Source: Hahella sp. KA22
GTDB lineage: Bacteria; Pseudomonadota; Gammaproteobacteria; Pseudomonadales; Oleiphilaceae
Direction of reading: 5' to 3'
Assembly (NCBI RefSeq): GCF_004135205.1
Contig: NZ_CP035490.1
Span: 5,757,501-5,821,500 of the forward strand
DNA length: 64,000 nt
Part shown: one piece after another, positions 53,327-64,000 of the stretch
Layout: each line of letters opens with the position of its first letter
Position numbering within the stretch: the stretch's first letter is position 1
Notes under the pieces: model-generated
The model's database searches: none
What the model saw: the letters and a program-made list of their open reading frames with translations, nothing else
What the model was told of the DNA's origin: nothing
Program-made: the position numbers and the translations under genes

Positions 53327-54598
53327 ATGAATATTTTCCAAGAAGTAGAATCCGGGGTACAAAGTTACGCCCGCTCATTCCCTAAAATTTTCAATAAGGC
53401 CAAAGGCGTTCATCTGTACGATGTGGACGGCGAGAAACACCTCGACTTTCTGGCTGGCGCCGGCACCTTGAATTACGGCCATAACAACCCGGCTTTGAAA
53501 GAAGCGCTGCTGGAGTACATCAGCCAGGACGGCGTCGCACACGGCCTCGACATGCACACAGACGCCAAAGCGCGCTTTCTGACTGAATTCAAAGAGCGCA
53601 TCCTGGCGCCACGCAAGATGGAGTACGTTGTCCAGTTCACCGGACCCACCGGCGCCAACGCCGTGGAAGCAGCGCTTAAAGTCGCTCGCAACGTCACCGG
53701 ACGGCACAATGTTGTGGCCTTTACCAATGGCTTTCACGGAGTCACTCTGGGCTCTCTGGCGGCCACTGGTAACAGCCACCACCGCGATGCCGCGGGCGTG
53801 CCGTTGAACTGCGTCACCCACTTACCCTACGACGGCTATCTGGGCAAAGACGTAGACACCAGTAAATTCCTCGACAAGATGATCTCTGACAACAGCAGCG
53901 GCCTGGATCTGCCGGCGGCGGTTATTCTGGAAACCGTGCAGGGTGAAGGCGGCCTGAATGTGGCCAGCGAGCGCTGGCTGCGTAATGTAGAGGCTATTTG
54001 CCGCAAACACGGCATCCTGCTGATCGTGGATGACATTCAGGCGGGTTGCGGACGGACGGGGACGTTTTTCAGTTTCGAAAAAGCCGGCATCAAACCGGAT
54101 ATCGTAACCTTATCAAAATCATTGAGCGGGTTCGGTCTTCCTTTCGCCGTCACCCTGATCAAGCCAGAACACGATCAATGGAAACCAGGCGAGCACAACG
54201 GTACTTTCCGTGGCAACAACCATGCGTTTATTACCGCCGCCGCCGCGATTCGCCACTACTGGTCCACCCCTGACTTCGCCGCAGAGATCGAACGCAAAAG
54301 CGAAATTCTGCGCACTGAGTTGAACAAGATCGCCGACAAACACGGCAAGACGCTCATGCAAGCGAGAGGCCGCGGCATGATGCGCGGTCTGAATTGTCGC
54401 GACGGAGAACTGGCCGCCGCCATCTGTAAGCGCGCGTTCCAGAAAGGCCTGATCATTGAGACCAGCGGTTCCGAGTCTCAGGTAGTGAAATGCCTGTGTC
54501 CACTGGTGATTTCTGAGCAGGAACTTAAAGAGGGGCTGGCGACGCTGGCGCAGTGCGTAGAAGACGCATTAGTCCATGAAATCAGCAAAGCCAGCTGA
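53327..54598 (+). CDS. ectB: diaminobutyrate-2-oxoglutarate transaminase
   Basis: 423 residues, class III PLP transaminase giving L-2,4-diaminobutyrate from aspartate semialdehyde. FLAGAGTLNYGHN, QFTGPTGANAVEAALK, VDDIQAGCGRTGTFFSFE and the PLP lysine TLSKSLSGFGLPF are seen. ATG 53327 has AAGGAG 7-8 nt upstream, preferred to an in-frame ATG 12 codons earlier. 142 bp after ectA. Confidence 0.96.
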   Translation: MNIFQEVESGVQSYARSFPKIFNKAKGVHLYDVDGEKHLDFLAGAGTLNYGHNNPALKEALLEYISQDGVAHGLDMHTDAKARFLTEFKERILAPRKMEYVVQFTGPTGANAVEAALKVARNVTGRHNVVAFTNGFHGVTLGSLAATGNSHHRDAAGVPLNCVTHLPYDGYLGKDVDTSKFLDKMISDNSSGLDLPAAVILETVQGEGGLNVASERWLRNVEAICRKHGILLIVDDIQAGCGRTGTFFSFEKAGIKPDIVTLSKSLSGFGLPFAVTLIKPEHDQWKPGEHNGTFRGNNHAFITAAAAIRHYWSTPDFAAEIERKSEILRTELNKIADKHGKTLMQARGRGMMRGLNCRDGELAAAICKRAFQKGLIIETSGSESQVVKCLCPLVISEQELKEGLATLAQCVEDALVHEISKAS

Positions 54599-54703
54599 TA
54601 GCCCTCTTGCGCCTTATATCTTTGTACACAGGGACACTTTTATACAAAGGTGCACCTCTATACATCCGTCACGAATTCAGACTTATTGCAGGAGTCAATT
54701 GCA

Positions 54704-55102
54704 ATGATCGTTAGAACACTGGAACAAGCCCGCCAATCCGATCGCAGAGTGAAAGCGGACAACTGGGAAAGCGTCCGTATGCTGTTGAAAGACGACAACA
54801 TGGGCTTTTCCTTCCATATCACTACTTTATACGCCAATAAGGAAACGCCGATTCATTATCAGAACCACCTGGAATCGGTGTACTGTATTTCCGGTGAAGG
54901 CGAAGTGGAAACCGTCGCCGATGGCGAAGTCCACGCCATCAAACCCGGCACCCTTTACGTACTGGATAAACACGACAAACACCTGCTGCGCGCCTTTAGC
55001 GAAATGACCGTCGCCTGCGTCTTCAATCCACCGCTTAACGGTAAAGAGACCCACGACGAGAATGGCGTGTACCCCCTGGAAGCAGAAACCATAATGGAGT
55101 AG
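54704..55102 (+). CDS. ectC: L-ectoine synthase
   Basis: 132 residues, cupin-fold enzyme closing the ectoine ring. [20 protein letters not shown] start, [19 protein letters not shown] metal-binding core, [12 protein letters not shown] and the C-terminal [10 protein letters not shown]. Length matches EctC. ATG 54704 with AGGAG 10 nt upstream. 105 bp after ectB. Confidence 0.97.
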   Translation: MIVRTLEQARQSDRRVKADNWESVRMLLKDDNMGFSFHITTLYANKETPIHYQNHLESVYCISGEGEVETVADGEVHAIKPGTLYVLDKHDKHLLRAFSEMTVACVFNPPLNGKETHDENGVYPLEAETIME

Positions 55103-55111
55103 AGCAAAACC

Positions 55112-56053
55112 ATGAACATGATTCTTGATAAAGCCCACCTCACCCCACCGGACCCCTATCCTTCGCGCAAAAGTTCGGAAGTCTGCATTCTAAAGCGCTG
55201 CGACCCGGTGGTTTACAGTGAGTACGACGCCGACTGCCCTCTGACTCAAGAGCAGGTGGAAAGCTATGACAAAAACGGCTTCCTGATGCTGCCCGAGCTG
55301 TTCACTCAGGAAGAAGTTGCGCTGTTGACCGAAGAAATGGAGAGAATGCGCCGCAATCCCATGATCGCCAAGCGCAAAGAAACCATTACAGAGCCGGAAA
55401 GCCAGTCGGTGCGCTCCATATTCAGCGTACACCAGCTTAGCCCGCTGTTTTCCAAGCTCGCCACTGACCAGAGACTGATGAACATCATTCGTTTCATCCT
55501 CGGCGACGACCTGTATATTCACCAGTCCCGCCTGAACTACAAGCCCGGATTCCGTGGCAAGGAGTTCAACTGGCACTCCGATTTCGAGACCTGGCACGTA
55601 GAAGACGGCATGCCTCGCATGCGCGCGCTCAGCGCCTCCATTACCCTGACCGAGAACTTCGAATACAACGGTCCATTGATGCTGGTTCCCGGTTCGCATC
55701 AGTACTACATCGCCTGCGTCGACGGCACGCCAGAGGATAACTACAAGACCTCGCTGAAGCGCCAGGAGTACGGCGTTCCCGACGAGATCGCCCTGAGCAC
55801 GCTGGTTAACGAAGGCGGCATCGCCACCGCCACCGGCAAACCCGGCTCCGTGATATTGTTCGACTGCAACACCATGCATGGCTCCAACAGCAATATCTCG
55901 CCCTTCCCGCGCTCCAACGCCTTCTTTGTTTATAACGCCTGGAGCAATCGCCTGGAAACGCCTTTCAGCGACCATCAGCCGCGTCCGGAGTATATCGCTT
56001 CCCGGCAAGCGACTGCGCCGCTTAAGGCTGGATCACTGACCGATCCCTCCTGA
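55112..56053 (+). CDS. ectD: ectoine 5-hydroxylase
   Basis: 313 residues, Fe(II)/2-oxoglutarate dioxygenase turning ectoine into 5-hydroxyectoine. NGFLMLPELFTQEEV, FNWHSDFETWHVEDGMPRMR (HxD facial triad) and the distal His in DCNTMHGSNSNISPFPRSN are diagnostic of EctD. Lies 9 bp after ectC, so the cell makes hydroxyectoine as well as ectoine. Completes ectABCD; no ask_ect or ectR is adjacent. Confidence 0.97.
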   Translation: MNMILDKAHLTPPDPYPSRKSSEVCILKRCDPVVYSEYDADCPLTQEQVESYDKNGFLMLPELFTQEEVALLTEEMERMRRNPMIAKRKETITEPESQSVRSIFSVHQLSPLFSKLATDQRLMNIIRFILGDDLYIHQSRLNYKPGFRGKEFNWHSDFETWHVEDGMPRMRALSASITLTENFEYNGPLMLVPGSHQYYIACVDGTPEDNYKTSLKRQEYGVPDEIALSTLVNEGGIATATGKPGSVILFDCNTMHGSNSNISPFPRSNAFFVYNAWSNRLETPFSDHQPRPEYIASRQATAPLKAGSLTDPS

Positions 56054-56067
56054 GCCTGATCCGGTCC

Positions 56068-56089
56068 CGGCGCCCGACAACGGGCGCCG
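56068..56089. terminator. hairpin between ectD and patatin gene
   Basis: CGGCGCCCG ACAA CGGGCGCCG, 9-bp perfect stem, between the convergent ectD stop and the patatin 3' end. No proper U-tract. Confidence 0.55.
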
Positions 56090-56092
56090 ACC

Positions 56093-57894
56093 TTATCCTT
56101 CAGACATTTCGCGCATCGCCCCGCGCAACGCCAGCATCACCCTATCCACCAGCTTCGCCTTTACTGGTCGCTCACACAGACCAACGCCGAGCTTTAACAA
56201 GGTTCCCCTCCACCCGGAAGAGACGCCGCGCATTTCCGCCAGCACCTGCGGCCACACTGCGTCTAGGCGATCACGAATCCATCCTTCCGCCAGCGTCAAT
56301 TCGGCGCGACTGAGTGCGCCGGGCCACCTGGGCATAGCGCTTTCCATGGCGTCGCCTTCAAAATGCTCACCGACGCTCGTCATCAAAGGTGCGATTTGGT
56401 AGTGACCCGGTCTGACGCGGGAGACAAAACGCTCCCTTTCCGCATCGTTGAGCGACGCGTATCCATACTGAACGATGGGATTCGCGGCGGGTAAAACAAA
56501 CCAGTCACGCAGAAACTTATAGCCGTTCAGCCGTCCAAGAAAGAAGTCATGATGACGATAGGACTCTGAAAAGAAGCCGAGAAAACCCTGTAACCCTCCG
56601 GCGGCGATATCTAACCCGCCCTTTTTGCCGGGACGCCGGGGACCACCAGAAAACGGGAATAAATGTCGCCAGCGTCCGCCAGACGAATATCCTGGCAGTC
56701 AAACCGGGTTTGATTCTTAAGGCCGCTCAGCAATCCCAGCAGGATGTGAGCCAGGGAGTCCTGATCCGCCAGTCCCGGCGCTGGCGCTTCCGGGAACGGG
56801 TCCAGCATGATGACCGCCCGATTCGCCGCAACGCCAGAGCGAGGATTACGCCCCTCCAGGCCCGACAACGTCCGTCGGGCCAACTGAAACGGCTCATTGT
56901 TCATCACGCCGCCATCCACATTGAGAAAGCAATAGGTTTCCTCTTGCATCTCTTCCCGCCCCCACGCCGGCGTGACAAACCGGTAAACCCCTTCGTCATC
57001 GCAGCGAATGAAGCGCCAGTCGTAATCACGACGGGGCCGTCGCAAGGTTCTCGCCTGCAACGCAACGGGGAAGGCTCCCGCCGCCAACGCTGCCTGAATC
57101 AGGTCACGCCAGGATTCATTTAAGAAATCCATCGGCAATGCGCGGTGGTCCGGCGGAAAATCCAACGCCTGAATTACCCCGCCAGCCGGGGCCGCAAAGC
57201 TCAGATGATCCTGATGCAACCGCGAAAGATGTCCTGTCAGGTCACGCGCCCCCTCTCCCTTTGGCGTGGAGAAAGCGAATGCGTAGGGAACGCCGCGTAA
57301 ATTGGAGACCGTAAAATGCAGACTGAAGGCGTCTCCCATCCAGGGTCGCTGAAATCCATCAGACGACTCTGCGGTAGCGTCCAGGCGTCGCAACAGAGAT
57401 TCCGCCACTTGATCCAGGTGCGCGGAATTCAAAAGCGATCGCAATGCAGAGTCCTTGCCCAGATCGTTAGGACGCAGCAGGCGCTGGGCGTCAATATCTC
57501 TAACCCAAACCTGATAAAACGGATTATTGAATAAGTAGCCGGGCTCCTCTCTGGGATGACGCCCGTGTTTGAAATCCCGTCTGGCGAACAACGCCGCCAA
57601 GGCGCCGTTCATCGCCCCGGCGGAAGCGCCGGATACTGTTTTTAAGCGCACGCGATGGACTGGAACGCCCGCCAAACCCCTCGCCGCCTCCCACGCATCC
57701 AGAGCCTCAAACAGCACATCCATGAACCCCGCCGCGTAGGCGCCGCCGGACACCGCACCCGCCAACGCCAGGGCGAATTCAAATGTATGGGGAGGTACGG
57801 GATTTTCCTGTGACGTGGAGCGATCTCGCGGAAACCACCGCTTCAATTCGCTGACGTAGTCCGAATATTCATGGCGCTGAGATATCGATTGCAT
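56093..57894 (-). pseudogene. patatin-like phospholipase, interrupted by -1 frameshift
   Basis: Frame one (56611-57894, 427 residues) has the glycine-rich AGAVSGGAYAAG oxyanion loop, nucleophile VSGASAGAMNG and catalytic Asp in NVDGGVMNN, so the lipase core is complete. It stops at 56611. In the -1 frame the coding continues without stop from the same place: GLDIAAGGLQGFLGFFSE, YRHHDFFLGRLNGYKFLRDW, ERFVSRVRPGHYQIAPL, to a stop at 56093. Joined, the product is 600 residues, as expected for this family's long form. The shift lies at an A5 tract (56622-56626). Deletion, sequencing error and programmed slippage are all possible. ATG 57894 has AAGGAGG 5-6 nt upstream. Confidence 0.78.
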
Positions 57895-58273
57895 AACAGA
57901 CCTCCTTATCATCCGATGAAAAAGCGCGCATGGCGTCCGCCGGGAAGAGCGAAGACGTCATGCGCGAACTTAAATCAGGCCTTACTGCGCTATCCAGATT
58001 ACGCACCAAAACGACCAACCTGGGCGCCACTCCCTCTCTGCGGCGGATCACTGCATGCGCCATTTGAGGGCGTATATGTACTTCAGGAATGTAAAAGTTC
58101 AATATCGGTGCTTGAGTGAATCGCCGGTGACGCAGCCCGTCGCGGAATACGGCGGAAGTTTCCGAAAACCTGGCTGGCTGGTCATAAAATTGCTTCTGCA
58201 TCAGCGGCGGCCGCTGAGCACAGGCTACCCGCCGTCAATAAACAAAAAACACGATCCGGGAGCATAAATTACG
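57895..58273. other. intergenic region between patatin and BMP genes
   Basis: 379 bp between divergent genes. A 110-codon minus-strand frame covers part of it but has poor codon use and overlaps the patatin start; rejected. No clear promoter picked. Confidence 0.5.
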
Positions 58274-59380
58274 ATGTTGAATGTCAGCATTACTGCGTTA
58301 CTCAAAAAAGCCCGTCGACCGCTGATCGCCGTTTTCGGCGCGGTGGCGCTAATGGCGTCAAGCATCAGCAACGCAGAGGAGCCCTTTAAAGTAGGGTTTG
58401 TCTATGTCGGCCCCATCGGCGATCACGGCTGGTCCTATCAACATGATCAGGGCCGTCAGGCGTTAGAAAAGCATTTCGGCGACAAAGTCAAAACAACCTA
58501 CGTGGAAAACGTGCCGGAAGGCGCCGACGCGGAACGGGTCATCCGCAATCTGGCCAAGTCCGGCCATAAAGTGATCTTCACCACCTCCTTCGGTTTCATG
58601 AATCCCACCCTGAAAGTGGCGGCCCAATTCCCTGATGTTGTGTTCGAACACGCCACCGGCTACAAACGCACCAAAAACGTCAGCACTTATATCTCCAACA
58701 CTTATGAAGGACGCTACGTATCTGGTTATGTGGCGGCGAAAATGAGCAAAACCGGCAAGCTCGGTTACATCGCCTCCTTTCCCATTCCTGAAGTCATTCG
58801 CGACATCAACGCCGTACGTCTCGCCATGAACAAGGTCAATCCGGATTATGAGTTGAAGATCCTCTGGGTCAGCAGCTGGTTCGACCCGGCGAAAGAGGCG
58901 GAGGCGGCCAATGTCATGATTGATCAGGGCGTCGACGTCATCCTGCAACACACAGACAGCCCCGCCGCCATGCAAGTGGCGGAGCAGCGCGGCGTATACG
59001 CCGTCGGCCAATCCTCCGATATGTCCCGCTTTGGCCCGAAGGCGCATCTGGTGTCAGTTGTGGATGACTGGTCCTACCACTACATTCACACCGTGCAAAG
59101 CGTCATGGACGGAACCTGGAAACCACGTGATTACTGGGGCGGTATGGCGGAGGACATGATCCTGTTGCCGGAGTTCAACAAAGCCATTCCCGCTGACGTG
59201 GTGAAAGAAGCGGAAACCATGATCGCAGACATCAAGTCCGGCAAACTGAAACCCTTCGCCGGACCTATCTACAATCAGAAAGGCGAGTTAAAAGCCCCCG
59301 CCGGTGAAGAGCTGTCTCACGAAGAGGTCGCGGGCATGAATTGGTATGTGCAGGGAATCAAAGGCGAAATTCCCCATTAA
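58274..59380 (+). CDS. BMP-family ABC transporter substrate-binding protein
   Basis: 368 residues. Signal peptide ending SNA, cut by signal peptidase I (no lipobox Cys, so soluble in the periplasm). Fold marks: VGFVYVGPIGDHGWSYQHDQG, NLAKSGHKVIFTTSFGFM, and IASFPIPEVIRDINA; BMP/Med family proteins bind purine nucleosides or bases. The adjacent adenine deaminase gene (97 bp) fits a purine uptake and use role. Permease genes are not in the window. SD GGGAG is 12 nt from the ATG. Confidence 0.9.
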   Translation: MLNVSITALLKKARRPLIAVFGAVALMASSISNAEEPFKVGFVYVGPIGDHGWSYQHDQGRQALEKHFGDKVKTTYVENVPEGADAERVIRNLAKSGHKVIFTTSFGFMNPTLKVAAQFPDVVFEHATGYKRTKNVSTYISNTYEGRYVSGYVAAKMSKTGKLGYIASFPIPEVIRDINAVRLAMNKVNPDYELKILWVSSWFDPAKEAEAANVMIDQGVDVILQHTDSPAAMQVAEQRGVYAVGQSSDMSRFGPKAHLVSVVDDWSYHYIHTVQSVMDGTWKPRDYWGGMAEDMILLPEFNKAIPADVVKEAETMIADIKSGKLKPFAGPIYNQKGELKAPAGEELSHEEVAGMNWYVQGIKGEIPH

Positions 59381-59435
59381 GAGATCGCATCAGGTAAGCG
59401 CGACGGGCCGCAAAATGCTATGTTTAAGACATTAG

Positions 59436-60482
<1,047 letters not shown>

Positions 60483-60490
60483 GACAGAGC

Positions 60491-60934
60491 TCACTCGCAG
60501 CATTTTTTGTTTTTCTTACCGCTGCCGCAGGGACATGGATCGTTCCTGCCGACGCTTAATGCCGTCCAGGTGGCGTCGCCATCTACATACAACCAGCGCC
60601 CCTGCTCTTTAATGAAGCGGGAGCGTTCCTGCAACTGCATCCATTTGTCTCCCTCCTGAAAGGTGGCCCGAAAATTAACCCAGCCTTGATCGCTTTCAGA
60701 GCCGCTATCCAGCACTTCCAAACGCTTCCACTGGATACTTTCGTTCGGCTGTAAATCCGCCGGGCGATGCTGCGCGCACCAGGTCTGCTGCAGGTACTCC
60801 ATCAACCCCATCGCAAAGGCGCTATACCGGGATCTCATCAACTGTTCCGGCGTCTCCGCAGCCTTACCGGAATGCAGCGGCTGGCAGCACTCTTCATAAG
60901 GCGAACCGGAATTACAGGGGCACAGGTTATTCAT
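60491..60934 (-). CDS. ychJ: YchJ family protein with two SEC-C motifs
   Basis: 147 residues. N-terminal LCPCNSGSPYEECCQP and C-terminal DPCPCGSGKKNKKCCE are zinc-binding SEC-C motifs, enclosing an NTF2-like central domain (SRYSAFAMGLMEYL). The family role is unknown. Comparison with E. coli YchJ (which begins MSQLCPCGS) places the start at ATG 60934; an ATG at 60946 overlapping the stop of the upstream transporter gene is also possible. Confidence 0.9.
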   Translation of the reverse strand: MNNLCPCNSGSPYEECCQPLHSGKAAETPEQLMRSRYSAFAMGLMEYLQQTWCAQHRPADLQPNESIQWKRLEVLDSGSESDQGWVNFRATFQEGDKWMQLQERSRFIKEQGRWLYVDGDATWTALSVGRNDPCPCGSGKKNKKCCE

Positions 60935-60942
60935 AACTACTC

Positions 60943-61860
60943 TCATTCAGTCAACAAAGGTTCGGATGCCCGCCCTTTTTTAGCGGAGCGCGCCTGAATC
61001 GCCAGGCCGGCGACAATAAAGCCAAGACCCACCAGGGTCAGCATGTGAATTTTCTCGCCCAGAATAAAGTGGATCAGAAGCAGAGAAATAAACGGTGAGA
61101 TAAATATTAGATTACTGATGCGACTGGCGTGGCGCGTATATTTCATCGCCATCAGCCACAGCATAAAGGTCACGCCCATTTCAAACAGGCCGACATAGAC
61201 CGCGCCGCCCAACGCGGCGGGCGCCAGATTCAAAGGCCAGGCCAGCACGGCGGCGCAGGGCGTGGCGAATAAGAAATTTTGAAACAGCCCGATCACCGGA
61301 TCGCGCTTGTCTCTGGAGTTCAAAATCCAATACGCCGCCCAGACCAGAGTACTGACCAAAGCCAGCGCAATCCCCACAAGATTTAAAGATTGCCCGCTAT
61401 CATCGCCGCCAAAGGAAATCACCACTACGCCGCTGTAACTCACCAACATGGCGATCACATCCGTACGCGTGAGCTTGTGGCCGAGAAAAGGCACAGCGAG
61501 AAACGCCAGCATCAACGCCCAGGTGTAGTTAATGGGCTGCGCCACCTGTGCAGGAAGCAGATCGTAGGCGTAAAAAAGAATGTGGTAGTACAGCAGCGGA
61601 TTCAATAAACCGAAACACAGCGCCCGCCAGCCGTTTTCCCGCAGAGAACGCATCGCCTCAGTCAAACGTCCCTGCCAGAGCAACGCCGCCCCCAGGGCCA
61701 ATACGGATGTCAGACTGGCGAAAAACACCAGCTGACTGACGCTTTGCTGCGCCAGCGCCAATTTGAACGCGGTGGCCACGGTAGACCACAGCAAGACGGC
61801 GGACAAACCATAGCGCAACGCCAGCGACTCGTTAGTATTGCGCGAAACTTCCTGAGACAT
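60943..61860 (-). CDS. DMT-family transporter (EamA)
   Basis: 305 residues, ten hydrophobic helices in two EamA repeats (about 15-140 and 160-290), LLWSTVATAFKLAL and GGAVYVGLFEMGVTFMLWL typical. Exports or imports small metabolites by prediction; substrate unknown. ATG 61860 with AGGA about 9 nt upstream. Followed by ychJ within 8 bp, so they probably share a transcript. Confidence 0.9.
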   Translation of the reverse strand: MSQEVSRNTNESLALRYGLSAVLLWSTVATAFKLALAQQSVSQLVFFASLTSVLALGAALLWQGRLTEAMRSLRENGWRALCFGLLNPLLYYHILFYAYDLLPAQVAQPINYTWALMLAFLAVPFLGHKLTRTDVIAMLVSYSGVVVISFGGDDSGQSLNLVGIALALVSTLVWAAYWILNSRDKRDPVIGLFQNFLFATPCAAVLAWPLNLAPAALGGAVYVGLFEMGVTFMLWLMAMKYTRHASRISNLIFISPFISLLLIHFILGEKIHMLTLVGLGFIVAGLAIQARSAKKGRASEPLLTE

Positions 61861-62029
61861 AGCTGCGTCCTGTACTTCTTTCCTGACGACAAATATTGAA
61901 GATTTCGCCAATCCGCAATATTTGGACTATGTTTAAATTATGCCGCTGACGATGTCGTTAAAGCGACCCAACCCACATATCGCCACATCTCAGCGGCATT
62001 CCTTCATGCACTGCTGACGGGCGACCACA

Positions 62030-62521
62030 ATGCGAGTCCATCCTCCGACTCTATTAATCCTTAGCATAGCCGCCCTCACGCTGATGACGGAACAGGGCGC
62101 TGCGACGGAGCTGTCCGCCTGTGAATCCGAAAGAGAAAAAATGACGCAAACATTAGGCGCCGTTTTCAAACCTTATCTCAGAAAACATGAGTCTCTGGCC
62201 AGCCAACGCGGCAATATAATCGACTTGAAAGTCAGCCTCAACGGCTGGGTGGAAGACATTGCGCAATGTTATCGCAACGTCTACGCAGAAAGAGGCGCCC
62301 CGGAAGACGATAATGTCCTGAATAACGGTTTGCACTGGGCGGGAGCGCTCACCGAATTTCATGAACTGGTGAAAACCCTGAATCGTCAGCTTCAAACCGA
62401 AGCCCAGAAAAAAGCTGAATCTCTAAGCGAAAAAGATCCCACCTTCCGCCACCTCCTGCAACAAGTCCTCCTCCCCAACTTCCCGCTACAAGCGGAAAGA
62501 TCGGGGGGAGAATTTATTTGA
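62030..62521 (+). CDS. small secreted protein, unknown
   Basis: 163 residues with a signal peptide (cut near GAA/TEL). The mature part is helical with two Cys (ACESE and QCYRN) that may pair. No known family. ATG 62030; no strong SD. Lies between the DMT gene (divergent) and the NfeD protease gene. Confidence 0.65.
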   Translation: MRVHPPTLLILSIAALTLMTEQGAATELSACESEREKMTQTLGAVFKPYLRKHESLASQRGNIIDLKVSLNGWVEDIAQCYRNVYAERGAPEDDNVLNNGLHWAGALTEFHELVKTLNRQLQTEAQKKAESLSEKDPTFRHLLQQVLLPNFPLQAERSGGEFI

Positions 62522-62701
62522 GCCAGAACCCCGCCATTCTGGATAATGTTCTGGCGACCTCTGCAGAAGTCGAGTTAATCTGCTAATACTGATATCAATT
62601 AATGGCGCAGCAAGAGCACCCACGCCATGGCCAAGGATATGCGATTAAGTTCGCTTGCAATCCGGCGCAGGACGCCGACCGCTTCGGGGTTGTGTTTTTG
62701 T

Positions 62702-64000
62702 ATGCAGCTTCCCGCAAGATTGTTTTGGCTGCTCTATTTCGCGATCTCCGCTTCTTTCTTCTTTTCGTCTTTTACCGCAGAAACCCTGGCCGCAGAAACA
62801 AGCGGTGTGAATGCATCCGCCAAACACCCGCCGCAGGTATGGACCCTTGATATACAGGGAGCTATAGGACCCGCCAGTGCGGATTTATTCATGCGCGCAT
62901 TAGAAGAGGCGAATGAAGCCGGGGCGTCTCTCTTTCTGTTGCGACTGGATACTCCTGGCGGTTTGGACAAGTCCATGCGCGATATGATTCAGGCGATTCT
63001 GGCTTCTTCCACTCCAGTCGCCGCCTACGTTTATCCCAAAGGCGCCAGAGCAGCCAGCGCCGGAACTTACATTCTGTACAGCTCTCATGTCGCCGCCATG
63101 GCGCACGCCACCAATCTGGGAGCCGCCACGCCGATATCAATCGCCGCCCCTTCATCCTCGCCATCAAAGCCTGACAGCGATGCAAAGGGCGACGAGAAAG
63201 GGCTAAGTACGCTGGAACACAAGCAGATCAATGACGCTGTCGCCTATATCCAGGGCTTGGCGAAACTGCGCAGGCGTAACGCAGAGTGGGCGGAACGGGC
63301 CGTGCGCGACGCCGCCAGCTTGAGTGCGGAAGAGGCGTTGCAAATGAACGTCATTGATATGATGGCGGATTCAACAGAGCAACTGCTGACCCAACTGGAA
63401 GGGAGGCAGGTCAACCTTGATAACGGCGCTGTAACCTTAAAGCTGTCTGGATATGAGTTGCATCCTGTCGAACCGGATTGGCGCCACCGCTTCCTGGCTG
63501 TCATCACCGATCCCAGCGTCGCTTATATCCTGCTGCTGATCGGCATCTATGGATTGCTGCTGGAAGCCTACAATCCTGGCGCAGCCCTGCCCGGCATCCT
63601 CGGCGCCATTTGTCTGCTGATAGGCCTGTATGCATTACAGCTGCTGCCTATCAGCTACGCGGGATTGGGGCTCTTGTTACTGGGCGTCGCGCTGATGACG
63701 GCGGAGAGCTTTGCTCCCAGCTTCGGCGCATTGGGTTTAGGCGGCGTGGCGGCGTTTATTCTTGGCTCCGTCATGCTGATGGACACGAAATCTCCCGCCT
63801 ACCAGATCGCCCTGCCCGTCATCATCGCCGTGGCGGCCCTATCCGTCCTGGTGCTCAGCGTGCTGCTGCACTTCGCCTTGAAATCCCGAAAACAGGCGGT
63901 GGTGTCCGGTGTGGAAACTCTTATCGGTTCACAGGCGGAAGCTATCGCCGACTTTGAAGGGAGCGGCCGGGTCGCCGCCCAGGGACAACTATGGATGGCT
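62702..64000 (+). CDS. NfeD-type membrane-bound serine protease (partial)
   Basis: 433 codons to the right edge, no stop reached. Signal peptide, then a ClpP-like protease domain with LDTPGGLDKSMRDMI, YPKGARAASAGTYIL (catalytic Ser and context), MAHATNLGAATP and a Lys in the following helix (LEHKQINDAVAYIQGL region), then four TM helices from about residue 275 and the start of the OB-fold (GVETLIGSQAEAIADF). This is the long NfeD class, usually paired with a stomatin-like protein; the partner would be just beyond the edge. ATG 62702; SD weak. Confidence 0.9.
   Translation, partial: MQLPARLFWLLYFAISASFFFSSFTAETLAAETSGVNASAKHPPQVWTLDIQGAIGPASADLFMRALEEANEAGASLFLLRLDTPGGLDKSMRDMIQAILASSTPVAAYVYPKGARAASAGTYILYSSHVAAMAHATNLGAATPISIAAPSSSPSKPDSDAKGDEKGLSTLEHKQINDAVAYIQGLAKLRRRNAEWAERAVRDAASLSAEEALQMNVIDMMADSTEQLLTQLEGRQVNLDNGAVTLKLSGYELHPVEPDWRHRFLAVITDPSVAYILLLIGIYGLLLEAYNPGAALPGILGAICLLIGLYALQLLPISYAGLGLLLLGVALMTAESFAPSFGALGLGGVAAFILGSVMLMDTKSPAYQIALPVIIAVAALSVLVLSVLLHFALKSRKQAVVSGVETLIGSQAEAIADFEGSGRVAAQGQLWMA

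Noticed and set aside
57869-58201. 110-codon minus-strand frame upstream of the patatin gene
   Set aside because: Many rare codons (AGG, AGA, ATA, CGA), overlaps the patatin start and its SD; no known family.

Overview
The window reads as a compact chromosomal segment of a moderately halophilic, marine gammaproteobacterium of moderately high GC. The gene content points to the Oceanospirillales, and Hahella or a close relative is my best guess (protein style and gene order only, no search done). Supporting signs are a complete ectABCD set, an MvaT-type nucleoid protein, DNA polymerase II, a tktA-epd-pgk-fba block and a metK-ahcY-metF block. There are no tRNA or rRNA genes, no CRISPR array, no insertion sequence and no integrase. 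It is mostly housekeeping DNA with a few accessory patches.

Layout. 1-8.7 kb: 5' part of polB behind a small methyltransferase gene, a cyclase-family protein preceded by four 19-bp tandem repeats, DUF2058, an App1-type phosphatase, a large VIT/VWA surface protein, a YdjM-like membrane protein, a metallophosphoesterase and DUF1801. 8.8-15.7 kb: accessory secreted proteins (DUF4124/peptidase, an unknown membrane protein, an SGNH hydrolase, an XRE regulator and two tandem right-handed beta-helix paralogues separated by a hairpin-rich spacer). 15.8-18.3 kb: response regulator, OmpA lipoprotein and alpha/beta hydrolase. 18.4-24 kb: tktA, epd, pgk and fba on the minus strand. 24-29 kb: an ArsR-methyltransferase fusion (SahR-like) with a perfect palindrome upstream, then metK, ahcY and metF, together the activated methyl cycle. 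29-40.1 kb: a GGDEF/EAL protein, bioA, rsmE, DUF445, DUF748 and BrkB.

40.1-43.2 kb holds yjbQ, an AT-rich spacer with what looks like a decayed small gene, mvaT and a 2-hydroxyacid dehydrogenase. 43.3-45.2 kb is a 7TM-DISM protein with a broken GGDEF site. 45.2-49.2 kb is the most intriguing part: an archaeal-style set of PRPP synthetase and AMP/thymidine phosphorylase, overlapping by 1 nt, divergent from a beta-CASP RNase. I infer a nucleotide-salvage module. 49.2-52.3 kb: a cysteine-rich unknown, two tiny genes and an orphan TctC binding protein. 52.6-56.1 kb: ectABCD for ectoine and hydroxyectoine. 56.1-57.9 kb: a patatin-like phospholipase broken by a -1 frameshift at a five-base A tract. 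58.3-64 kb: a BMP-type binding protein with an adenine deaminase (purine salvage), YchJ, a DMT exporter, a small secreted protein and the start of an NfeD-type membrane protease.

Many start codons were re-chosen from Shine-Dalgarno (SD) spacing, including TTG starts for bioA and rsmE and GTG starts for several others. Functions are family assignments from motifs read by eye.
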